Numbered from the stretch's first letter, positions 1 to 5,993 are shown. The stretch: DNA of 7,903 bases from a bacterium (GCA_028869325.1 JAGWST010000236.1:1-7903); one strand, 5' to 3'. Notes: generated from the sequence alone by a model not told the origin. A program made the numbers and translations.

Positions 1-1751
1 AAGATGCGCGCTTCACGAACCCACAGGTCCATGATGCCGCCTTCGTTCACGAGATCGTCCGCGACACTCTGGATGAAGCAATTATGGACGACGACGTTAT
101 TGGTGAGGAAGTTGTGACTCTGCGTCTCGATGTCGTAGACGTCCTCATCGGCGACATAGTCGATCGATTCGATGATCTCGTCGCGCAGTTTGGCGACGCG
201 GCGCCCGGGAAGTTCCAGTGCATTGGCGAGCTTGCCCCGCTTTTCGGGCGAGACGAAGCCGATCATCTCGGCGAACTTGTGCTTCGCATCCTTCCATGCG
301 ATGACGACATGATGATAGTCTTGCCGATCCTCGCGCGAGTCTCTACCGATCGTAATTCGATTGTAGATTCCGAGGTTAAACAGCAGGTGGGATACGCCTT
401 CGGCGAGCTTCGGCGAGATGGTGCCGAAGACGATGTCGCTCGAGTCGCGATCGAGGCGGACCCTCACGCAGCCATCCGCCTGGAAGAGCGCGCGCAAGTA
501 CGCTACGACGACGTTGCGCCCGCCGCAGAGAACAGTCGCGGGGACTTGCATCTCGAGACGCCTATCGAGCAACTCGTAGCGCGTCACGAACTCGCGCAGA
601 TGCTCGCCGTACAACCGCAGGCGGCGAACGTCAAGATCGGCGTTCTGAGCGGCCACGGCTCGCTCGTGGCGATGCGCGTCACCGAAGACCGTGTTGACGT
701 GCGATAGAACGTATGCCCGCTCCGCGTCATTGACCGTCATCGCTTCGATCGTCAGACTGCGGTTCGTGCCTTGGGCGTATTGGCCCACGAAGCCGTCTGC
801 CTGAAGCCAGCCGGCGAGGGCCGCTTCAGCCTCGTACATCTCGGCACCGCTCGTCGTGATCGTCGTATCGGTACGTTGAATGAGGCGCATCCCCGGACGC
901 AGCTCTGAGAGCGCGACCCAACGCCGGCGACCCTTATGGCCATTGGCAGCGAGCACGAGATGGTCGGCCGTGGCCTCGATGGCATTTCCGTTGGCTAGAC
1001 GGATACGGTAGACGGATTTCACGCCGTTGTGCTTGACGGCGACGACGCGCGTCGTCCCCTTCGCGTCGTACACCGGCAGGCCGACGAGATTCCGAGTCAC
1101 GATCTCACCGATCGGAACGGGCCCATCGGGCGTCGTCACCAACGAGCGGTACGGCAGACACGCGTGCGGGGCTGGGTGCTCGTAGGCGCTGGTAGAGCGC
1201 GTCAGCCGGGCGCTCTTGGCGTCGACGAAGTAGTGCCCCTGCGGCGGCCCCTCGATGCCGTACGCCCAGTGCAGGCCCGTGTTGAACCACTGCGGGCTGT
1301 TGGGGGCGCCGACCTGCAGCGCCAGCATGGCGCACATCTCGTCATAGAAGATCCGCGCGTCGTCCTCGCTATCGAAGTAGCCGTGCTTGAATCCCCAGTA
1401 GGTCCAGGTCCCGGCCAGGCGACTGAAGACCTGGCGGGCGTCGCGCTCGCTCCCGAACTGCTGCTCGCGGGGCAGCCGGTTGAGCTGCTCGTCGTCGGCC
1501 GCCGAACGCCAGAGCCACTCGGGCACTCCCTGTTCGGGGACGCGCTTGAGCGCCTGGGGTACCCCGGCCTTGCGGAAGTACTTCTGGGCCAGGATGTCCA
1601 CGGCGACCTGCGTCCAGTGCGCGGGGACCAGAACGTCTCGCGCCTCGAAGATGGTCGAGCCATCGGGGTTGACGATCTTTGAGGTGCGGGGCTCGAAGGT
1701 GACCTGGGCGTAGGGATCGCCCGGGAGGGAGTACGTGCGGCTGAGCTTCAT
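1..1751 (-). CDS. nrdJ: Vitamin B12-dependent (class II) ribonucleotide reductase NrdJ, 5' part, interrupted by an intein
   Basis: Class II reductase makes deoxyribonucleotides in the cytosol using adenosylcobalamin as radical source, without oxygen or a second subunit. I translated 583 codons with no stop; the gene runs off the left edge. Residues 1-197 (MKLSRTYSLPGDPYAQV at the start, GAPNSPQWFNTGLHWAYG at 148-165, YEHPAPHA before the break) are the N-terminal extein of long proteobacterial-type NrdJ. Residues 198-557 are an intein. Residues 558-583 (CFIQSVADDLVNEGG at the start) resume the reductase, so removing the intein rejoins PHA to CFIQ, a conserved family sequence. By family alignment, C558 should be the first redox-active cysteine, like E. 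coli NrdA C225. The ATG at 1751 has GAGG seven bases upstream and an in-frame TGA four codons upstream. Full-length family members are much longer, so most of the catalytic barrel is outside the window. Confidence 0.95.
   Translation of the reverse strand, partial: MKLSRTYSLPGDPYAQVTFEPRTSKIVNPDGSTIFEARDVLVPAHWTQVAVDILAQKYFRKAGVPQALKRVPEQGVPEWLWRSAADDEQLNRLPREQQFGSERDARQVFSRLAGTWTYWGFKHGYFDSEDDARIFYDEMCAMLALQVGAPNSPQWFNTGLHWAYGIEGPPQGHYFVDAKSARLTRSTSAYEHPAPHACLPYRSLVTTPDGPVPIGEIVTRNLVGLPVYDAKGTTRVVAVKHNGVKSVYRIRLANGNAIEATADHLVLAANGHKGRRRWVALSELRPGMRLIQRTDTTITTSGAEMYEAEAALAGWLQADGFVGQYAQGTNRSLTIEAMTVNDAERAYVLSHVNTVFGDAHRHERAVAAQNADLDVRRLRLYGEHLREFVTRYELLDRRLEMQVPATVLCGGRNVVVAYLRALFQADGCVRVRLDRDSSDIVFGTISPKLAEGVSHLLFNLGIYNRITIGRDSREDRQDYHHVVIAWKDAKHKFAEMIGFVSPEKRGKLANALELPGRRVAKLRDEIIESIDYVADEDVYDIETQSHNFLTNNVVVHNCFIQSVADDLVNEGGIMDLWVREARI
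81..1160 (-). mobile_element. Intein with LAGLIDADG homing endonuclease, inserted in nrdJ
   Basis: This is an in-frame protein intron of 360 residues that should splice itself out of NrdJ. All expected splicing blocks are visible (intein numbering): block A starts with Cys1 (CLPYRSLVTTPDG); block B has T64-A-D-H67 in IEATADHLVL; block F is VYDIETQSHNF (341-351); block G is NNVVVHN ending in His359-Asn360, followed by extein Cys+1. Two endonuclease motifs are present with their acidic residues: LAGWLQADG (115-123, D122) and YLRALFQADG (221-230, D229). A block H-like stretch, SPKLAEGVSHLLFNLGI, lies at 249-265. Nothing needed for splicing or cleavage is obviously missing, so both activities are inferred to be intact. 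Sampled 60-base rows average about 57% G+C in the intein (rows from 301, 361, 481, 721) against 73% in the flanking extein (rows from 1201 and 1441), consistent with separate acquisition. Confidence 0.95.
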
Positions 1752-1812
1752 GCGTTTGCCTCATTCCCACGGTTTGGGCGGCGAGCGTTCATGTACGGTT
1801 GGGGGCGACAAA

Positions 1813-1849
1813 GCTCCCCGTGCAGAAGCCATCGTGGCCGGCGGGGAGC
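1813..1849 (-). other. GC-rich stem-loop in the nrdJ mRNA leader
   Basis: A perfect 8-bp inverted repeat, GCTCCCCG (1813-1820) and CGGGGAGC (1842-1849), flanks 21 bases that contain a second inverted repeat, GCCA (1828-1831) and TGGC (1835-1838), around a 3-base loop. In the nrdJ transcript it would fold within a few bases of the predicted 5' end. Only three T follow on the minus strand, so it does not look like a standard terminator. An mRNA-stabilising or regulatory role is possible. Confidence 0.45.
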
Positions 1850-1852
1850 CAG

Positions 1853-1868
1853 GCACAAGATATTGTAC
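1853..1868 (-). promoter_or_regulatory. NrdR-box-like site 1, over the nrdJ -10 element
   Basis: The minus strand reads GTACAATATCTTGTGC, matching 12 of 16 positions of the NrdR box as I recall it (ACACWATATATWGTGT), including the central CAATAT and the TTGTG arm. NrdR is the near-universal bacterial repressor of ribonucleotide reductase genes and binds paired boxes about three helical turns apart. This site covers the -10 hexamer and is paired with the site at 1885-1900. Confidence 0.65.
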
Positions 1869-1890
1869 TCCGGGCACCGGCGCAACACAA
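1862..1890 (-). promoter_or_regulatory. Predicted sigma70-type promoter of nrdJ
   Basis: On the minus strand, TTGTGT (1890-1885, -35) is followed after exactly 17 bases by TACAAT (1867-1862, -10, five of six consensus bases). Transcription would start near 1855, giving a leader of about 100 bases before the nrdJ ATG at 1751. Two NrdR-like boxes cover the two promoter elements, which supports the assignment. It is a pattern match only. Confidence 0.65.
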
Positions 1891-1900
1891 GATAGCGGAA
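1885..1900 (-). promoter_or_regulatory. NrdR-box-like site 2, over the nrdJ -35 element
   Basis: The minus strand reads TTCCGCTATCTTGTGT. The right half (TATCTTGTGT) matches nine of ten consensus positions and the left half is weak, about 10 of 16 overall. It shares TATCTTGTG with box 1, exactly 32 bp apart, which is the usual centre-to-centre spacing of NrdR box pairs. It covers the -35 hexamer, so binding to both boxes would be expected to block polymerase. Confidence 0.55.
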
Positions 1901-1904
1901 ATTA

Positions 1905-1918
1905 CGAACATATGTTCG
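1905..1918. promoter_or_regulatory. Perfect 14-bp palindrome matching the Gram-positive-type LexA (SOS) box
   Basis: CGAACATATGTTCG is its own reverse complement and fits the CGAACRNRYGTTYG form of the LexA/DinR operator at every position. It lies 14 bp upstream of the nrdJ -35 element and 171 bp before the rightward gene. LexA control of a reductase gene would tie nucleotide supply to DNA repair. Binding is inferred from the motif alone, and another regulator with a similar palindrome is possible. Confidence 0.5.
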
Positions 1919-2089
1919 ACATACGGAGTGCCCCGACCTCCTGTTTTGCGAGCCTGTTCCCAATCTGAGGCCGTAGCTTGTCCGGGCCGCGTGTGGGAGG
2001 CCTTGTGCATCCCCTGAGCATGGCTTGGGGATTACTGAAGAAAGCTGTGGAGGCGCGGTGGAGACCGCAAGGCCACGCACGAGGAGCGC

Positions 2090-3514
2090 ATGCAGGAGTT
2101 CGATTTCATCATCGTTGGAGCGGGGAGCGCCGGCTATGCCGCCGCCCGCACGGCTCGTGAGCTAGGCAAGCGGGTCGCCTTCGTCGATCCCGGCCCGTTG
2201 GGGGGCCTCTGCATCCTTCGCGGCTGCATGCCCTCCAAGACCCTGCTTCGCTCCGGTGAGCTGGCCCAATTGGCCCGCGAGGCTGGGGAGCTGGGCGTCC
2301 AAGTCAGGGTCGAAGGCTACGACTGGCCGCGCATGGTCGAGCGCAAGCGGCGGATCATCGAGGGCTTCGCCGACTACCGCATCGAGGGCATCCGCGACTT
2401 CCCCGTCTTCGCCGGTCCCGCGCGCTTCCTCTCCGGGCATGAGATCGAGGTCGGCGGCCAGCGGCTGCACGGCCAACGCTTCTTGATCGCCACAGGCTCG
2501 GTGGTCTCCGGCCCGGAGGATGTGCCGGGGCTGGCCGAGGTGGGCTACCTCACCAGCGACGAGGTATTGGAGCTGGAGCGCCCGCCAAAGAGCGTCATCG
2601 TGCTGGGCGGCGGCTATGTGGCCGCGGAGCTGGGCCAGTTCATGCACCGCATGGGCGTGGCGACCACCTTCATCCAGCGCAGCCCGCGTCTGCTCTCCTC
2701 GGAGGACCACGATCTCGGCGACGCGCTGACCGGCTACTTTCGCGAAGAGGGCATCACCGTTCACACCGGGACCACGCTGGAGCGCGCCTTTCTGCGCGAA
2801 GGGCGCAAGGTGCTTGCCTTCCGGCACGAGGGGCGCGTCGTCGAGGCGGAGGCCGAGGAGATCTTCTTCGCACTGGGGCGCTCCCCCAACGTCGCGGGCC
2901 TGGACCTCCAGCGGGCCGGCGTCACGTACGATCGCTACGGCGTCGGCATCGACGCCTACCTGCGCACCAGCAACCCCGACATCTTCGCGGCTGGCGACGT
3001 GGCGGGGCGCTTCCAATTGGTGCACGTGGCGATCTACGAGGGCGAGCTGGCGGCGCGCAACGCCTTCTCCAGCGAGCAGCGGAAGGCCGACTACGCGCTG
3101 GTGGATGCGCACACGGTCTTCACCGATCCGCAAGTTGCCGTGGCGGGCAGGCGCGAGCGCGATCTGATCGCGGCCGGCAAGCCGTACCTGAAGGGCTCCT
3201 ACCCCTTCGACGATCTGGGCAAGGCCATCAGCGTTGGGCTCACCAAGGGCTTCGTGAAGATGCTGGCCGACCCCGATGACGGGCGCATTCTAGGCGTGGG
3301 CATCGTGGGGGCGGAGGCCAGCGATCTGATCCACGAGTCGATCGCGCTGCTCTACTTCAATGCGACCGTCTACGACGTGATGCGCATGCCGCATCTGCAT
3401 CCTACGCTGGCGGAGATCATGACCTACCCTGCCGAGGAGATCGCCGCTGCCCTGACCGCCGGGCGCGCGGCGCAGGCCGTCGCGGGAGCGGGGGCGGCCG
3501 GCAGCGTGGCGTAG
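2090..3514 (+). CDS. FAD-dependent pyridine nucleotide-disulfide oxidoreductase (dihydrolipoyl dehydrogenase/mercuric reductase family)
   Basis: This 474-residue cytosolic flavoenzyme has the full class I disulfide reductase layout. The FAD dinucleotide motif GAGSAG is at 10-15, and the redox-active pair C41/C46 sits in CILRGCMPSK. A second Rossmann motif, VLGGGYVAAELG, is at 171-182, the second FAD contact NPDIFAAGDVAG is at 295-306, and the C-terminal dimerisation domain carries the His437/Glu442 dyad in HPTLAE. The family moves electrons between NAD(P)H and a disulfide via FAD. Genuine lipoamide dehydrogenases usually read CLNVGC between the cysteines, so the true substrate is open. The end of the second NAD-binding strand reads TFIQRSPR, with no acidic residue and two arginines, which hints at NADPH. 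GAGGAG precedes the ATG. It is the first gene of the rightward run and no lipoyl-bearing partner is visible. Confidence 0.9.
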   Translation: MQEFDFIIVGAGSAGYAAARTARELGKRVAFVDPGPLGGLCILRGCMPSKTLLRSGELAQLAREAGELGVQVRVEGYDWPRMVERKRRIIEGFADYRIEGIRDFPVFAGPARFLSGHEIEVGGQRLHGQRFLIATGSVVSGPEDVPGLAEVGYLTSDEVLELERPPKSVIVLGGGYVAAELGQFMHRMGVATTFIQRSPRLLSSEDHDLGDALTGYFREEGITVHTGTTLERAFLREGRKVLAFRHEGRVVEAEAEEIFFALGRSPNVAGLDLQRAGVTYDRYGVGIDAYLRTSNPDIFAAGDVAGRFQLVHVAIYEGELAARNAFSSEQRKADYALVDAHTVFTDPQVAVAGRRERDLIAAGKPYLKGSYPFDDLGKAISVGLTKGFVKMLADPDDGRILGVGIVGAEASDLIHESIALLYFNATVYDVMRMPHLHPTLAEIMTYPAEEIAAALTAGRAAQAVAGAGAAGSVA

Positions 3515-3526
3515 AACACGCCCGCC

Positions 3527-4417
3527 ATGCACGCGAGCGTCGCCGCCGTCCAATTTCAACCGCGCAAAGGGGAGATCGAAGCCAACCTCGAGCGGATCGG
3601 GGAGATCTTCGCGCAGCTCGCCGGCGAGGAGCCGCCCGATCTCATCATCTTTCCCGAGGCTTGCACCACCGGCTACTTTCTGGAGGGCGCCGTCCACGAG
3701 CTGGCGCGCAGCGCCGAGGAGTACGTCGAGGAGCTGCAGCGGCGCTGGCGGGCCGCGGCCGGCTCGCGTCGCGTCGACGTGGTGCTGGGCTTCTACGAGC
3801 ACGAATCCGGAACGGTCTACAACGCCGCGCTCTACGCCACGCTGGGAGGCGAGCGAGCGCAACTGCGCCACGTGCACCGCAAGCTCTTTCTGCCGACGTA
3901 CGGCGTCTTCGACGAGGCGCGCTTCGTCTCGCGCGGACGGCGCATCTCTTCCTTCGCGACCTCCGCGTTCCCCAGCGCCATCCTCATCTGCGAGGATGCC
4001 TGGCACTCGATCAGCGCGACGGTGGCGGCGCTCAAAGGCGCGCAGCTCGTGCTGATTCCCAGCGCCTCGCCCGGGCGCGGCATCGCCGGCCCCGAGATCG
4101 AGACGGTTGCGCACTGGCGTACGCTCTTGCAGAACACGGCGCTGGAGCACGGCGTCTACATCGTCTATGCCGGCCTGGTCGGTTTCGAGGGCGGTAAGGG
4201 CTTTACGGGGACCTCGATGATCGTGGCGCCGGACGGGCGCTGCGTTGCCTCGGGTCCGCCGTTCGACGAATGCGTCGTGCGCGCGACGCTCGACAGCGAC
4301 GCGATCGACGTGGCGCGCGCCGGCCTGCCGTTCATCGGCGACCTGCGCTCCGTTCTCCCCGACTTGCTCTTGGACCAGGAGCTGCCGCTGCCGCACGGCG
4401 GGCGCGTCGCACCGTGA
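3527..4417 (+). CDS. Nitrilase-superfamily amidase, probable separate glutaminase subunit for NAD synthetase
   Basis: The 296-residue carbon-nitrogen hydrolase keeps the complete Glu-Lys-Cys triad: E44 in IIFPEACTTGY, K119 in HRKLFLPTYGVFDE, and C155 in ILICEDAWHS. The KLFLPTYGVFDEARF and ICEDAW sequences closely resemble the glutaminase domain at the N-terminus of glutamine-dependent NAD synthetases. There the domain releases ammonia from glutamine and channels it to the synthetase. Here the domain is a free protein whose stop codon overlaps the putative GTG start of nadE, so translational coupling and a two-subunit enzyme are likely. It starts 12 bases after the flavoprotein gene, with no strong ribosome binding site before ATG 3527. 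Alternatives are an omega-amidase or N-carbamoyl-amine hydrolase; the nadE linkage favours the glutaminase role. Confidence 0.85.
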   Translation: MHASVAAVQFQPRKGEIEANLERIGEIFAQLAGEEPPDLIIFPEACTTGYFLEGAVHELARSAEEYVEELQRRWRAAAGSRRVDVVLGFYEHESGTVYNAALYATLGGERAQLRHVHRKLFLPTYGVFDEARFVSRGRRISSFATSAFPSAILICEDAWHSISATVAALKGAQLVLIPSASPGRGIAGPEIETVAHWRTLLQNTALEHGVYIVYAGLVGFEGGKGFTGTSMIVAPDGRCVASGPPFDECVVRATLDSDAIDVARAGLPFIGDLRSVLPDLLLDQELPLPHGGRVAP

Positions 4418-5277
4418 AGACGATGCCGCTGCGCGCGATTCGCGCCGATGGTATCCTGCCGGAGGAGCCGCTTGCGATCGACGCGGCACTGGTGGAGCGC
4501 TGGCTGGTGCGCTTTCTCGCCGACGAGCTGGTGCGCCGGCGCGGCATCCGCACGGCGGTGGTGGGCCTCTCCGGCGGCGTCGACTCGGCGGTGACCGCAT
4601 ACCTCTGCGCGCGCGCGTTGGGTCCGGAGAACCTCATCTGCGTGCGCATGCCCTACGCCACGTCCTCGCGCGCGAGCCTGGACCATGCGGCGATGGTGAT
4701 CGCGGACTTGGGCTGCCGAGAGCGCACCATCGAGATCACCGGCGCCGTAGACGGATACCTGCAGTTCGAGCCGGACGCAGACGGGCGGCGCCGCGGCAAC
4801 GTCATGGCGCGCACGCGCATGCTGGTGCTCTTCGACCTCTCGCAGCGCTACGGCGGGCTTCCGATCGGCACGGGCAACAAGTCGGAACGGCTGCTTGGCT
4901 ACTTCACCTGGCATGCCGACGACGCACCACCGCTCAATCCGCTTGGCGATCTCTTCAAGACGCAAGTGTGGGCCCTCGCCCGCCAGCTCGGAGTCTCGCG
5001 CGAGATCGTGGAGAAGGCGCCGACGGCCGATCTGGTCGAGGGACTCACCGACGAAGGGGAGCTGGGGATCACCTATCAGCGCGCCGACCCGATCCTGGCC
5101 TATCTGTTGCTCGGCTATCGCGACCAGACGCTGCACCGCGCCGGATTCACGTATGCCGAGGTGCAGCTGGTGCGCCGCCGCTTGGAGTCGACCCACTGGA
5201 AGCGCCACCTGCCCACGACGGCGATGCTGACCAACACCGCGATCAACGAATTCTACCTGCGCCCGGTGGACTATTAG
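4414..5277 (+). CDS. nadE: NAD synthetase, ammonia-dependent type (synthetase domain only)
   Basis: This enzyme catalyses the last step of NAD synthesis: ATP-dependent amidation of nicotinate adenine dinucleotide. With the GTG start it has 287 residues, the usual size of a stand-alone NadE. The ATP pyrophosphatase loop SGGVDS is at 53-58, followed by PYATSSRAS (80-88), the GTGNKSERLLGYF block (152-164), LNPLGDLFKTQV (174-185) and APTADLVEGLTDEGELG (202-218), all in family order. The C-terminus INEFYLRPVDY is also typical. The GTG at 4414 overlaps the preceding TGA in a 4-bp GTGA junction; ATG at 4423 (284 residues) is an equally plausible start. No fused glutaminase domain is present; the upstream amidase probably supplies ammonia. 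Confidence 0.93.
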   Translation: MKTMPLRAIRADGILPEEPLAIDAALVERWLVRFLADELVRRRGIRTAVVGLSGGVDSAVTAYLCARALGPENLICVRMPYATSSRASLDHAAMVIADLGCRERTIEITGAVDGYLQFEPDADGRRRGNVMARTRMLVLFDLSQRYGGLPIGTGNKSERLLGYFTWHADDAPPLNPLGDLFKTQVWALARQLGVSREIVEKAPTADLVEGLTDEGELGITYQRADPILAYLLLGYRDQTLHRAGFTYAEVQLVRRRLESTHWKRHLPTTAMLTNTAINEFYLRPVDY

Positions 5278-5888
5278 TGGACGATCCGCAGCGGTACGAC
5301 TACCTCTTCTTTCCCGTCGGCCTGAACCTGCGCGGGCGCCGGTGCGTGGTGATCGGCGACGACCGCGAGGCGGTGGAGAAGGAGGAGGCTTTGCGCGAGG
5401 CGGGAGCCGAGGTCGTCCGACTGCGTGATCCCTCTCAGGTGGGAGAAAACGATCTCGCCGGCGCCTTCTTCGTGATCTCCACGCCGCAGGACGCCGAGCT
5501 CTCGGCGCGCATGCGCGCCTACGCGGAGCGCCATCGCTTTCTGCTCTGCTGCATCGATCAGCCGGTGTACGGCTTCGTGGCGATGCAGGCGGTGGCCAAG
5601 AGCGGCCCCGTGCGCGTGGCGATCTCCACGGGCGGCGTGAGTCCCGCGGTAGGCTCCACCATGCGGCGCGCGCTCTCCGCCGCCCTGGACGAACGCTTCG
5701 CCAGGTTCATGGCGTGCCTGCAGGCGATCCGGCGCAGGGTGCGAGGCGAGTCGCAGGCCGAGGAACGCAAGCAGCGCATGCGTGATGCCGCGGCGGGATT
5801 CACGGTGGAGGTGGCGGTGACGTACCCTGCGTGGTTCACCGGCGCCGAGGCATCACAGGGACCAAACACGCTGCCGCCCAGCCGGTAG
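5277..5888 (+). CDS. Precorrin-2 dehydrogenase / sirohydrochlorin ferrochelatase-like protein (SirC/Met8/CysG N-domain family)
   Basis: The 203-residue protein matches the family that oxidises precorrin-2 with NAD to sirohydrochlorin, on the way to siroheme or cobalamin. It starts with the family's FFPVGLNLRGRRCVVIG, continues with the CCIDQPVYGFVAMQ region, whose D94 aligns with the catalytic Asp of Met8p (D141) and CysG (D104), and has the conserved VAISTGGVSPAVG at 114-126. The glycine-rich NAD loop, normally GGGxVAxxK, reads GDDREAVEK (27-35): both later glycines are Asp, so NAD use is uncertain. GTG 5277 is the first in-frame start after nadE, shares one base with its stop codon, and follows GGTGGA by six bases. 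The C-terminal 25 or so residues have no recognised motif. No uroporphyrinogen methyltransferase domain is fused. Confidence 0.82.
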   Translation: MDDPQRYDYLFFPVGLNLRGRRCVVIGDDREAVEKEEALREAGAEVVRLRDPSQVGENDLAGAFFVISTPQDAELSARMRAYAERHRFLLCCIDQPVYGFVAMQAVAKSGPVRVAISTGGVSPAVGSTMRRALSAALDERFARFMACLQAIRRRVRGESQAEERKQRMRDAAAGFTVEVAVTYPAWFTGAEASQGPNTLPPSR

Positions 5889-5993
5889 CGTCATGCCCCA
5901 TTTTGATCGCTGTGCGGCTCTCGCTTCGCAGGAGTGCTGGGCGCGTTGTGCAAATGACCCCGCCCCGAGCATACGTTCAGGAGTAGTTTATCT

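Larger units (their letters stand above)
1752..2089. promoter_or_regulatory. Divergent intergenic control region between nrdJ and the flavoprotein gene
   Basis: This is 338 bases without a credible gene. The left half carries the nrdJ promoter, NrdR-like boxes and mRNA leader, listed separately. A LexA-type palindrome lies near the middle. The right half (about 1920-2089) shows no convincing sigma70 promoter for the rightward operon, only a small hairpin at 2055-2068 and the ribosome binding site GAGGAG at 2081-2086. Short reading frames here have no ribosome binding site and no recognisable product. Confidence 0.8.

Noticed and set aside
84..707. Long plus-strand open frame opposite the intein
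   Set aside because: It is antisense to a segment with unmistakable intein motifs, and its product has no recognisable domain. High GC makes long opposite-strand frames common.
1029..1682. Plus-strand 217-codon open frame opposite the nrdJ N-terminal extein
   Set aside because: The minus strand encodes a conserved NrdJ sequence here; the plus frame is a shadow.
1748..1792. Possible 14-codon upstream reading frame ending in ATGA over the nrdJ start
   Set aside because: No ribosome binding site precedes its ATG and nrdJ has its own GAGG; the overlap is probably chance.
1752..2089. Cobalamin riboswitch controlling nrdJ or the rightward operon
   Set aside because: I looked because NrdJ needs B12. 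GGAGACC at 2060-2066 resembles part of the B12 box, but the other conserved riboswitch blocks are absent and it does not lie in the nrdJ leader.
2162..3133. Long minus-strand open frame opposite the flavoprotein gene
   Set aside because: The plus strand has the complete motif set of a disulfide reductase; the opposite frame shows no domain.
3290..5208. Two long minus-strand open frames opposite the amidase and nadE genes
   Set aside because: Arginine/alanine-rich products with no motifs, opposite clearly conserved plus-strand proteins.
4245..5276. N-terminal extension of the precorrin-2 dehydrogenase-like frame upstream of GTG 5277
   Set aside because: This frame runs through nadE and the end of the amidase gene and gives arginine-rich sequence without homology; family similarity begins right after GTG 5277.
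5870..5889. Imperfect inverted repeat at the end of the precorrin-2 dehydrogenase-like gene as a terminator
   Set aside because: The stem has a mismatch, overlaps the stop codon and is not directly followed by a T-run (only four T about ten bases later).
5889..5993. Promoter for the livG operon (TTGTGC at 5946-5951 with a downstream ATACGT)
   Set aside because: The spacing is 19-20 bases and the -10 match is poor, so it is not strong enough to annotate.
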